Under the pieces are notes generated by a model. The model was given only the letters and a program-made list of their open reading frames with translations. It was not told the DNA's origin and did no database searches. A DNA stretch of 64,000 bases, taken from contig NZ_JASNNW010000001.1 in assembly GCF_030165005.1 (NCBI RefSeq), positions 372,001 through 436,000 of the forward strand. Reading direction: 5' to 3'. The stretch is from Blastococcus capsensis. GTDB lineage: Bacteria; Actinomycetota; Actinomycetes; Mycobacteriales; Geodermatophilaceae. Each line of letters begins with the position of its first letter. Position 1 is the stretch's first letter. Positions 29,316 through 37,067 of this stretch are shown piece by piece. The translations under genes were made by a program, and so were the position numbers.

Positions 29316-29800
29316 CCGGCCCGCGGCCCGCATGACCGCGCCGCATCCCTGGAGCTCGCTGCACTCTTTCCGGAACCGTGTCGACAATGGCCGCACCGGT
29401 CGCCGACCGTGGCATCGTCGACTTCGATCGACGGCCAGAAGATAGGGCTACGCCTTCTGCGTGTCGGCTGTAATCCGGCCGATCCCCGCCGAGAATCTGG
29501 ATCAGCGCCAGCCCGCCCGAGTCGCGAAGACCGCGTTCGCGTGGCGCTGGGGCGTCTTGGAACACGGCGCTGCCTGCCGTCCGGATCCGTCCTGCCGCCA
29601 TTCCCCGGAATGTAAGTCACGGTCGCCGGCCGGCAGTTCCGTCGCATCCTGCCGCCATGCCGCGGCATCCCTGTCGTCCATCTCCCGGCTCGTCCGCGAG
29701 ATGCCGGATGCCGCACCGCCGAAGGGCTCAAGCCGGGCGCGGAGATGCCGATACAGACAACGAGCCCGCCGGACGACGGGGGCAGGGGCCAGGAGGACGT
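29316..29800. other. Leader region of the cheB cluster
   Basis: About 485 bases without a convincing gene. The phrase CCTGCCGCCAT occurs twice here (near 29591 and 29649), each followed by a small palindrome (CATTCCCCGGAATG, ATGCCGCGGCAT), and once upstream of MCP 2 near 19223. A likely sigma-28-type promoter lies at 29727-29754. Confidence 0.5.
29727..29754 (+). promoter_or_regulatory. Probable sigma-28-type promoter of the cheB cluster
   Basis: CTCA (29727-29730), a 16-base spacer, then GCCGATAC (29747-29754) fits the CTCA/TAAA-N15-16-GCCGATAA pattern of motility sigma factors (FliA, SigD, WhiG). It ends 46 bases before the cheB GTG, a sensible leader length. Confidence 0.5.
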
Positions 29801-30925
29801 GTGAACCCGATCAGGGTGATGGTGGTCGACGACTCGGTCGTCGTCCGCAAGATCGTCACCGATGTGCTCTCCGCGGACCCGGGGATCGAGGTCGTGGGCA
29901 CCGCCGTCAACGGCAAGATCGCCGTCGGCAAGCTCGAGCAGCTCAAGCCCGACCTCGTCACGATGGACATCGAGATGCCGGAGATGAACGGCATCGAGGC
30001 GGTGCGCGCCATCCGGAGCGGAGCGGGCGGGCAGGCGCGCAGCCGCGTGCCGATCGTCATGTTCAGCACGCTCACCGAGCGCGGCGCCACCGCCACCCTG
30101 GACGCCCTCTCCGCCGGGGCCAACGACTACGTCACCAAGCCGGCCAACGTCGGCAGCGTGGGGCAGTCGATGGAGAGCGTGCGCGAGCAGCTGATCCCGA
30201 GGATCAAGGCCCTGACCGGCCGGCCGGTGCTCCCCACCGTCCGTGCCGTGGCGCCGGTCCCCCCGCCGCGGCCCGCCGCGCCCCGCACCGGGCCGGGCAA
30301 GAAGCCGGCGGTCCTGGTGATCGGATCCTCCACCGGGGGGCCCGAGGCGCTGGCCCGCGTGCTCCCGGCGCTGCCGGCGACGCTCCCCGTGCCGGTGCTC
30401 CTCGCCCAGCACATGCCGCCGGTCTTCACCCGCCAGTTCGCCCAGCGCCTCGACCGGCTCTGCGCGCTGCGGGTGGTCGAGGCGGTCGACGGCGTGCCGC
30501 TGGCCCCCGGCACGGTGCACCTGGCACCCGGCGACCACCACCTCATGGTCCGCGCCGACGGCCGGGCCGGCTTCGCCACCTCGATCAACCAGGAGCCGCC
30601 GGAGAACTTCTGCCGTCCCGCGGTCGACCCGCTCTTCCGCTCGGCCGTCGCCGCCTACGACGGGGCGGTGCTCGGCATCGTCCTCACCGGCATGGGCGCC
30701 GACGGCCGCAACGGCTGCGGGGAGATCCGCAACGCCGGCGGCACCGTCGTCGTGCAGGACCAGGCGACGTCCGTCGTCTGGGGCATGCCGGGCGCCGTAG
30801 CGCAGGCCGGCTACGCCGACGAGGTGCTGCCGCTCGACCGGATCGCCGAGGCGATCCAGCGCCACCTCTCCGGTGGCGCACCGCTGAACACCGGAACCGC
30901 TATGGCCGTGGGAGGTCGTCGATGA
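29801..30925 (+). CDS. cheB: Chemotaxis methylesterase CheB
   Basis: A 374-residue two-domain protein. Receiver (1-120): VMVVDDSVVVRKI and the phosphorylation Asp in LVTMDIEMPEMNGIEAV, Lys in YVTKPA. Methylesterase (about 165-355): the nucleophile Ser in VIGSSTGGPEALARV, His in LLAQHMPPVFTRQFAQRL, and the Asp in VLTGMGADGRNG. It removes methyl groups from receptors to adapt the cell. GTG 29801 follows AGGAGGACGT. It overlaps cheR by four bases. Confidence 0.96.
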   Translation: MNPIRVMVVDDSVVVRKIVTDVLSADPGIEVVGTAVNGKIAVGKLEQLKPDLVTMDIEMPEMNGIEAVRAIRSGAGGQARSRVPIVMFSTLTERGATATLDALSAGANDYVTKPANVGSVGQSMESVREQLIPRIKALTGRPVLPTVRAVAPVPPPRPAAPRTGPGKKPAVLVIGSSTGGPEALARVLPALPATLPVPVLLAQHMPPVFTRQFAQRLDRLCALRVVEAVDGVPLAPGTVHLAPGDHHLMVRADGRAGFATSINQEPPENFCRPAVDPLFRSAVAAYDGAVLGIVLTGMGADGRNGCGEIRNAGGTVVVQDQATSVVWGMPGAVAQAGYADEVLPLDRIAEAIQRHLSGGAPLNTGTAMAVGGRR

Positions 30926-31746
30926 GTCTGACCGCGACCAGTTTCGACTGGGTCCGTGACCTCGTCCGGAAGGAGAGCGCGATCGTGCTCCAGCCGGGCA
31001 AGGAGTACCTGGTGGAGGCGCGTCTCCTGCCGATGGCCCGGCAGATGGGCCTGACCGACGTCACCAAGCTGGTGGAGACGGTGCGGGTCCGCCCGGACGC
31101 CGACAACACCCGCAGGATCGTCGAGGCGCTCACCACGAACGAGACGTCGTGGTTCCGTGACGGCGATCCGTTCACCGCGCTGACCTCCACGGTCCTGCCG
31201 TCGCTGCTGTCGGCCCGTGGAGCGAACGAGCGGCTGCAGATCTGGTCGGCGGCCAGCTCCAGCGGGCAGGAGCCGTACACCATCGCGATGCTTCTGGACG
31301 ACGCCCTGCCCAACGCCACCTCCCGGGTCTCGATCACCGCGACCGACCTCTCCCGCGAGATGGTGCAGCGAACCCGTGCCGGTCGGTTCAGCCAGCTGGA
31401 GGTCAACCGTGGCCTCCCGGCGCCCATGCTCGTCCGGCACTTCACCCGCGCCGGCAACGAGTGGGAGGTGTCGGCCAACCTCCGCCGGATGGTCAACGCC
31501 AGCGAGTGCAACCTGGCGGCGCCGCTGCCGCGGATGGGCCCGTTCGACGTGGTCTACCTGCGCAACGTGCTCATCTACTTCGACCTGCCGACCAAGCAGT
31601 CGATCCTCCGCCGGGTGCGCGATCTCATGCGCCCCGACGGGTGGCTGTTCCTCGGTGCCGCCGAGACCACGCTCGGCGTCGACGACTCCTGGGAGCGGGT
31701 CGTCATCGGCCGCAGCTCCGCCTACCGCCCACTGAAGGGGGCCTGA
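30922..31746 (+). CDS. cheR: Chemotaxis methyltransferase CheR
   Basis: A 274-residue SAM-dependent enzyme that methylates receptor glutamates. An N-terminal helical domain (1-80, with TTNETSWFRDGDPFTAL at the joint) precedes the Rossmann domain: LQIWSAASSSGQEPYTIAML is the SAM-binding motif and FDVVYLRNVLIYFDLPTKQS the typical NVxxYF motif. It opposes CheB. Its ATG overlaps the cheB stop, and it abuts the next response regulator gene directly. Confidence 0.95.
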   Translation: MSLTATSFDWVRDLVRKESAIVLQPGKEYLVEARLLPMARQMGLTDVTKLVETVRVRPDADNTRRIVEALTTNETSWFRDGDPFTALTSTVLPSLLSARGANERLQIWSAASSSGQEPYTIAMLLDDALPNATSRVSITATDLSREMVQRTRAGRFSQLEVNRGLPAPMLVRHFTRAGNEWEVSANLRRMVNASECNLAAPLPRMGPFDVVYLRNVLIYFDLPTKQSILRRVRDLMRPDGWLFLGAAETTLGVDDSWERVVIGRSSAYRPLKGA

Positions 31747-32175
31747 ATGCGTGCCTTGGTGATCGACGACTCCCGCGCGATGCGGCGGATCGTCAGCGGA
31801 ATCCTCATCGGCCTCGGCTACGAGGTCCGCGATGCCGGCCACGGGCGGGAGGGGCTCGACGTCCTGGACGAGGGCTGGAAGCCCCACCTGCTCTGCGTCG
31901 ACTGGAACATGCCGGTGATGGACGGGCTGCAGTTCGTCTCCGCCGTCCGTTCCAACCCGGCCTGGCGATCCGTGACGATCATGATGGTCACATCGGAGAG
32001 CGAGCACACCCAGATCGTGCGGGCGCTGGCGGCCGGTGCGCACGAGTACGTCATCAAGCCGTTCACCGCCGACGCGATCCGCGACAAGCTCGCGCTGCTC
32101 GGCCTGCTCCCGGAAGAAGTTCCCGCAGGGGTTCCGGTTCCCCTGCGGAGCAGTGAGCAGGAGGTCGCCCTGTGA
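31747..32175 (+). CDS. CheY-like response regulator with C-terminal tail
   Basis: A 142-residue single receiver domain: ALVIDDSRAMRRIVSGIL (acidic pocket DD), the phosphorylation Asp in LCVDWNMPVMDG, Thr in MVTSESE and Lys in YVIKPF. It has about 20 extra residues after the domain. There are two such regulators in this cluster, so one may act as the motor signal and the other as a phosphate sink. It starts immediately after cheR. Confidence 0.92.
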   Translation: MRALVIDDSRAMRRIVSGILIGLGYEVRDAGHGREGLDVLDEGWKPHLLCVDWNMPVMDGLQFVSAVRSNPAWRSVTIMMVTSESEHTQIVRALAAGAHEYVIKPFTADAIRDKLALLGLLPEEVPAGVPVPLRSSEQEVAL

Positions 32176-32714
32176 CCACGATGGATACCGGGGAGCGTCG
32201 CCGCAGCAGCGACGTCCGCCCGGTCATCACCGACCTGATCGACGGGGCCACGGTCCTGTCGATCGCCGAGGAGGCGTGGATCGCGCTCGTCGGCGAGGAC
32301 GAGATCCTCGTCCCCATCCCCGGCGAGCCCCCGGTGGACATCGTGTCCAGCTGGGTGGACATCGTCGGCCCCTGGACCGGCAGCGTCGTCCTCACCACCG
32401 GCCGCGGCACCGCCGAGGAGCTGTCCCGCGCCCTGCTGCGCGAGGCCGCTCCCGAGGTGCTCGAGCACGAGGACGTCGAGGACGCCTTCGGCGAGATCGC
32501 CAACGTCGTCGGCGGCAACGTCAAGGCCGCGCTGCCCGGCCCGTCCGGCCTGAGCCTGCCCCAGGTCGGGAACGCCCCGGTCGTCCGCAACCCCGTCGAC
32601 GTCTGTCGCGTCGACGTGGTGTGGCGCGGCGAACCGGTCTCCATCTCCGTGCAGGGCGCCCTGCCGCCGCTGCCGGTTCCCTCCCCCACGCGCGAGAACG
32701 AGGTGCCCCTGTGA
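32172..32714 (+). CDS. CheX/CheC-like chemotaxis phosphatase candidate
   Basis: A 180-residue protein. The segment VEDAFGEIANVVGGNVKAAL matches the CheC/CheX/FliY phosphatase helix (E-x2-N, here E-I-A-N), which inserts into the CheY active site to remove phosphate. The fold context (SVVLTTGRGTAEELSRALL) fits CheX. GTG 32172 overlaps the upstream regulator stop by four bases. The likely role is dephosphorylating one of the two flanking response regulators. Confidence 0.8.
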   Translation: MTTMDTGERRRSSDVRPVITDLIDGATVLSIAEEAWIALVGEDEILVPIPGEPPVDIVSSWVDIVGPWTGSVVLTTGRGTAEELSRALLREAAPEVLEHEDVEDAFGEIANVVGGNVKAALPGPSGLSLPQVGNAPVVRNPVDVCRVDVVWRGEPVSISVQGALPPLPVPSPTRENEVPL

Positions 32715-33073
32715 AGATCCTGATCGCCGACGACAGCCGTGTCATGCGGCAGATCGTCATCCGCACCCTGCGCCAGGCCGGGTACGACGACCACGACATC
32801 GTCGAGGCCGAGGACGGCGCCGACGCGCTGGCCAAAGTCGGCTCCGAGAAGCCGGACCTGGTCCTGTCGGACTGGAACATGCCGAACATGACCGGCATCG
32901 AGTGCCTGGAGGCCCTGCGCTCCTCCGGTTCCAGCGTGCCCTTCGGGTTCGTCACGTCGGAGGGCTCCCCGGAGATGCGCGAGAAGGCCGCCAACGCCGG
33001 CGCCCTGTTCCTCATCGCCAAGCCGTTCACCGATGACACCTTCCGGGAGCACCTGGACGGGGTGATCGCATGA
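32711..33073 (+). CDS. cheY: Chemotaxis response regulator CheY
   Basis: A 120-residue receiver with no extension: ILIADDSRVMRQIVIRTL, phosphorylation Asp in LVLSDWNMPNMTGIECLEAL, Thr in FVTSEGS, Lys in IAKPFTDD. Compact size and family signature make it the best candidate for the motor-binding CheY. GTG 32711 overlaps the upstream CheX-like stop by four bases, and its own stop overlaps the next gene by four. Confidence 0.93.
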   Translation: MKILIADDSRVMRQIVIRTLRQAGYDDHDIVEAEDGADALAKVGSEKPDLVLSDWNMPNMTGIECLEALRSSGSSVPFGFVTSEGSPEMREKAANAGALFLIAKPFTDDTFREHLDGVIA

Positions 33074-33564
33074 CCGCCCCCACCGGCGTCGTGCAGTTGC
33101 CCGCCGCCAAGGACGTCCGCGACATGCTGACCGGCCTGGTCGGCAAGCCGGTCAGCGTCTCGCCGGGGGCCCCGGTGACCCCGACGCCGGACAAGCCGGT
33201 GTCCGTGGCGGTCTACGTCGACCCGCACATGAACGTCAACGCCCTGTGCGTGATGGACCTGGGGGCGTCGGCCTACACCGGCTCCGCCTTGGCCCTGCTG
33301 CCGCCCGGCGGCGCCCAGGACGCCGTCGAGGAGGACGGCGAGCTGACCGGCATGCAGGTCGAGGCGCTGCACGAGGTGGTGAACGTGCTCTCCGCGCTGT
33401 TCAACACCGCGGGCGCCCCGCACTCCAAGCTGCACAAGCTGTACGCGGCCGGCGGGGACCTGCCCGGTGACATCGAGGGCATGCTCGCCGCCTTCAACCG
33501 GGTCGACCTCGCCATCGAGGTGCCCACCTACGGCAAGGGAGCGCTCTCCTTCGTCATCCCGTGA
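33070..33564 (+). CDS. Second CheX/CheC-like protein
   Basis: A 164-residue protein ending the cluster. The helix EALHEVVNVLSALFNTAGAP has the E-x2-N pattern (E-V-V-N) of CheC/CheX phosphatases, but the rest is too divergent to be sure. VSVAVYVDPHMNVNALCVMD looks like a beta strand pair of that fold. Position directly after cheY and a coupled ATGA start suggest it acts on CheY phosphate. A 20-base-pair terminator follows. Confidence 0.65.
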   Translation: MTAPTGVVQLPAAKDVRDMLTGLVGKPVSVSPGAPVTPTPDKPVSVAVYVDPHMNVNALCVMDLGASAYTGSALALLPPGGAQDAVEEDGELTGMQVEALHEVVNVLSALFNTAGAPHSKLHKLYAAGGDLPGDIEGMLAAFNRVDLAIEVPTYGKGALSFVIP

Positions 33565-33584
33565 GGCTGACCGCCGACCGGTGA

Positions 33585-33629
33585 ACCACGCCAGGCCCAG
33601 GACCGATCCGGTCCTGGGCCTGGCGTGGT
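33585..33629. terminator. Strong bidirectional terminator after the che cluster
   Basis: ACCACGCCAGGCCCAGGACC pairs over all 20 bases with GGTCCTGGGCCTGGCGTGGT around a five-base loop. It lies between the convergent chemotaxis cluster and the anti-sigma-type ATPase gene, so it can serve both. Confidence 0.85.
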
Positions 33630-33663
33630 CCGAGGTGCACTCCGGGGCCGGGACCGGGGCCCA

Positions 33664-34122
33664 TCAGGCGATCGCCAGGGTCTGCTCGTCGCTGTTGGTG
33701 GGCAGGCACGCCCAGACGTGCTTGCAGTCCTCGTCGACGTACCAGCCGTGCGCCACCGAGAGGCGGGCCACCAGCTGCAGCCCCATCCCGCCCTGGGCGG
33801 GATCCCGGTCGACGACGGGGGCCGGCATGGTTCCCGGAGCGCGGTCGCTCACGTCGAGCAGCCAGCCGCCGCTGCCGGCCACGACGGTGGCCACCACCGG
33901 CGACTCACCGTGGCGCAGGGCGTTGGAGGCGAGTTCGTCGAACGCGAGCACCAGCTGTTCGCTGCACTCGTCGTCCGGGTCGCCCGGGATGCCGAGGCGC
34001 CCCAGATGGCTGCGGAGGGAGGCGCGAGCGGGGGGCAGCTCGGCCAGTGCACCGAGTCGCCACCGCCAGATCTCGCCACGCCCGTCGGGCAGCGGGCGCA
34101 GCGGCCACGCGAGTCGCCCCAT
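33664..34122 (-). CDS. RsbW-type ATP-binding regulator (HATPase_c)
   Basis: A 152-residue single GHKL ATPase domain of the anti-sigma factor/serine kinase type common in actinobacteria. The N box is LVLAFDELASNALRHGESPV, the G1 box LLDVSDRAPG and the G2 box DPAQGGMGLQLVARLSVAHG. Such proteins bind sigma factors or anti-anti-sigma proteins. ATG 34122 is used because GAGGGGGAGAG sits just upstream; the longer frame is unconserved. Partner genes are not adjacent, but a SpoIIE phosphatase at 54-57 kb is of the same regulatory kind. Confidence 0.85.
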   Translation of the reverse strand: MGRLAWPLRPLPDGRGEIWRWRLGALAELPPARASLRSHLGRLGIPGDPDDECSEQLVLAFDELASNALRHGESPVVATVVAGSGGWLLDVSDRAPGTMPAPVVDRDPAQGGMGLQLVARLSVAHGWYVDEDCKHVWACLPTNSDEQTLAIA

Positions 34123-34463
<341 letters not shown>

Positions 34464-35657
34464 CTAGTCGGGGTGGCGCAGCAGGTAGCGGCCGAAGTGC
34501 GGCACGGTGAAGGCGATCTGGCCGCGCTCGGCCGAGTAGACCAGGCCCTTCTTGATCAGCGCGTCGCGGGCAGGGGAGAGCGAAGCCGGCTTGCGCCCCA
34601 GCGAGACGGCGACCTCCGAAGTGAGCACAGCGGACCCGACCGAACCGCCCAGCTCGGCCATCGCGTGCATGTACTCGCGCTCGGCGGGGGTGGCGCGGTC
34701 GTACCGCGAACCGAAGAAGCCCACGGCGAGCTCGGCCTCGGCGACCGGCGCGGCCATCGCGACGTCCGCGGCCGTGATGGGCGAAGCGGCGGCGACGTCC
34801 CAGGTGACCTTGCCGTAGGCCTGGACGAAGTAGGGATAACCGTCGGCGGCGTCGTAGAGCGCGTCCAGGGCGTCGGGCTCGAAGGTGACGTCCTCGCGTT
34901 CGGCCGGGGCCAGGAGGGCCCGGTCGGCGGCCTGCCGGTCGAGCCGGTCGATGCGCAGGTAGCGGAAGAGCCGTTCGGAGTAGCTCTTCGACGCCGACAG
35001 CACGGCCGGCAGGTGGGGGAGTCCCGCGCCGACGACGATCAGCGGCGCGCCCTGCTGGGAGAGCTCGTGGCAGGCGGCGCAGATGGCCGAGACGTCGTCG
35101 GGCTGGATGTCCTGCATCTCGTCGATGAACAACGCGATCCCGCTGCCGATGTCGGCGGCCACCCCGGCGGCGTCGGTGAGCAGCTCGACCAGATCGATCT
35201 CCATGTCGCCGGAGTCGGCCCGACCGCTCGCGGCGGGGACGTCGATGCCGGGCTGCCAGCGGTCACGGACCTTCGCCTCGGCCGCGTTCACCCGCTGCGC
35301 GAACGCCTTGACCACACCGAGCACCTCGGCCACCGACTCCTGGTCCCCGTGCCGGGGCCCCAGCTCGCGCAGGGCCATGTGCAGGGCGGAGGAGACCGGG
35401 CGGCGCAGCGACTGCTCGGGCCGTGCCTCGATCTTGCCGGTGCCCCAGCCGCGCGCGATCGCCGCCGAGCGGAGCTGATTCAGCAGCACGGTCTTGCCGA
35501 CGCCGCGCAGCCCGGTGAGCACCAGCGAGCGCTCGGGGCGGCCGCGCGCGATGCGTTCCAGGACGACGTCGAAGGCCGACAGCTCGGCGTCGCGGCCGGC
35601 CAGCTCGGGCGGGCGCTGCCCGGCGCCGGGGGCGTAGGGATTCCGCACCGGGTCCAT
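34464..35657 (-). CDS. AAA ATPase (ORC1/CDC6-like fold)
   Basis: A 397-residue ATPase. Walker A is VLTGLRGVGKTVLLNQL, Walker B IALFIDEMQDIQ, sensor 1 LIVVGAGLPHLPAVL, then a winged-helix-like C-terminus (about 310-390; EREYMHAMAELGG, LIKKGLVYSAERGQIAFTVP). This layout is that of STAND/Orc-type ATP-binding proteins seen alone or near toxin and mobile genes in actinobacteria. Function unknown; a regulatory or DNA-binding role is plausible. ATG 35657 is taken; GTG 35666 is possible. A dyad (35677-35698) lies just upstream and is probably its operator. Confidence 0.8.
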   Translation of the reverse strand: MDPVRNPYAPGAGQRPPELAGRDAELSAFDVVLERIARGRPERSLVLTGLRGVGKTVLLNQLRSAAIARGWGTGKIEARPEQSLRRPVSSALHMALRELGPRHGDQESVAEVLGVVKAFAQRVNAAEAKVRDRWQPGIDVPAASGRADSGDMEIDLVELLTDAAGVAADIGSGIALFIDEMQDIQPDDVSAICAACHELSQQGAPLIVVGAGLPHLPAVLSASKSYSERLFRYLRIDRLDRQAADRALLAPAEREDVTFEPDALDALYDAADGYPYFVQAYGKVTWDVAAASPITAADVAMAAPVAEAELAVGFFGSRYDRATPAEREYMHAMAELGGSVGSAVLTSEVAVSLGRKPASLSPARDALIKKGLVYSAERGQIAFTVPHFGRYLLRHPD

Positions 35658-35676
35658 GTCGACCACCGTATGAGCA

Positions 35677-35698
35677 TCTCTAGCGCTCCGGATAGAGA
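35677..35698. promoter_or_regulatory. CTAG dyad, copy A (likely operator)
   Basis: TCTCTAGC-N6-GATAGAGA, close to the consensus TCTCTAGC-N6-GCTAGAGA shared with 41924-41945 and 51009-51030. CTAG is rare in high-GC DNA, so three such dyads stand out. This one lies 11-20 bases upstream of the AAA ATPase start, over the expected promoter. Confidence 0.55.
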
Positions 35699-35711
35699 TC
35701 GGTAGAACGAC

Positions 35712-36188
35712 CTAGCGCGTGTCGGGCGGAAGCGCTGCTCCCGGCCGGGCGGCGACCCACGCGCGAACCGCCTCCGCGTCGCGCTCGAGCCACGCGCCGA
35801 AGAACGCGCGGAAGGGCACGCGGGTCACGTCGAGGTGGTGCCGGGAGCCGTCGTGCAGCCGGAGCCACGCGGCCCAGCCTCGGCCGAAGCCGCCGACCCG
35901 ATCCACCACCACCTCGGCGATCTGCTCGCGGGAGAACGTCCGGGTGGTCAGCTGGTTGCGGACGACGAGCCGGCCGTCGGGCGTCCCGGTGGCGCCCATG
36001 ACGAGCATGCGCGCCGCCAGGGCCGCGGACGCGCCCACCACGAGGACCTGCGGCACGACGGCGTCCTCGTCCCCGCGGAGAGGCAGCGGGCTCAGGAACA
36101 GCCCCGCGAGCAGCAGGGGGAACACGACCAGCCACGCCCGTGCCCAAGCCGGCGGGCGCAGCCGCAGGTACGCGTCGGAGCGGTGCAC
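35712..36188 (-). CDS. PH-domain-like membrane protein
   Basis: A 158-residue protein with two transmembrane helices at the start (WARAWLVVFPLLLAGLFL and VPQVLVVGASAALAARMLVM). These are followed by a bacterial PH-like domain: DGRLVVRNQLTTRTFSREQI, VVVDRVGGFGRGWAAWLRLH, HLDVTRVPFRAFFGAWLERD. The family is common in actinobacteria and has no fixed role. GTG 36188 with AGGA upstream is used because the conserved part begins there; ATG 36260 would add 24 low-complexity residues. Confidence 0.75.
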   Translation of the reverse strand: MHRSDAYLRLRPPAWARAWLVVFPLLLAGLFLSPLPLRGDEDAVVPQVLVVGASAALAARMLVMGATGTPDGRLVVRNQLTTRTFSREQIAEVVVDRVGGFGRGWAAWLRLHDGSRHHLDVTRVPFRAFFGAWLERDAEAVRAWVAARPGAALPPDTR

Positions 36189-36374
36189 CGGGCCATCCTG
36201 CGAGGGGAGGGCCCGCCCGGGGGCCCCGATCACCCGTCCGGGGGACGCGTCGACCGCCATCTGGCGCTCTCTGGCCGGGACGCTGGATCGGCCCAGGATG
36301 CCGTCATCCCTTGTCGGGACGACGCCCCGCTGACGACGCTGCAGCACTCCCCCACCCGCGGGTGGTCTTACGCC

Positions 36375-36874
36375 TCAGATTGCGGCGTCCAAGCCCAGGT
36401 CAGCGTGCAGGAACGCGTACACGGTGCCCGCGACAAGGCCGAACCACAGGTGCCCGACGAGGAACGTGACGACGTCCCGGCGGCCGTAGTGCCGGTAGAA
36501 GACGCCGGGGGCAGGGACGTCGTCCGGCATCCTCGGGTGCAGGTCGGCGAATGCGCCGACCACGACGCCGCCGAGCAGGCCGTGCACCGCTCCGGCGAAC
36601 ATCCCCACCACGCCAGGTGCTCGTTGTGCGCGACAGCAGCGGAGAACGTCGCGTACAGCAGGACGATCCCGACCGCGAGCGCCCCGTGTCCGGCCCAGCC
36701 GGCCGCGCGGCGCCACCGACGGGGTGCCCGCAGGATCGATCCGCCCTCGTCGAAGATGTCCTGCCGCACCGGGAACCGGAGTGCCCGCTGCAGACAGGCC
36801 AGCGCCTCCATCAACTGGGCGGCGACCAGCGCGGCGAGAGCTGCGGCGACGGGGTCGATGGTGGAAGAAGGCAC
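36375..36874 (-). pseudogene. Four-helix membrane protein with a one-base frameshift
   Basis: The N-terminal part (VAAALAALVAAQLMEALACL, FDEGGSILRAPRRWRRAAGW, VGIVLLYATFSAAVAHNEHL) and C-terminal part (MFAGAVHGLLGGVVVGAFAD, VTFLVGHLWFGLVAGTVYAF) are in different frames. Adding one base at the CCCC run near 36603 joins them into a protein of 166 residues with four membrane segments; total length is 500 bases, one short of a multiple of three. It is either a sequencing error or a recent mutation. Function unknown. Confidence 0.7.
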
Positions 36875-37067
36875 CAGGATCGAGCCGACCTACCCGTCCA
36901 GGATCGTGCGCGCGGAAGCGTCGAACGCCGAGGGTCCCTTCCCAGGCCGGGTCGAGGCCATGCATGGCGAGCCACGCCGGTGTGATCGAGACTGTGCGGG
37001 TGGCCGGATCCGGCCCGCTGACCGTGCTGCTGCGGACGGGATGCGCCCGTCTCAGAGAGGACCCGAC

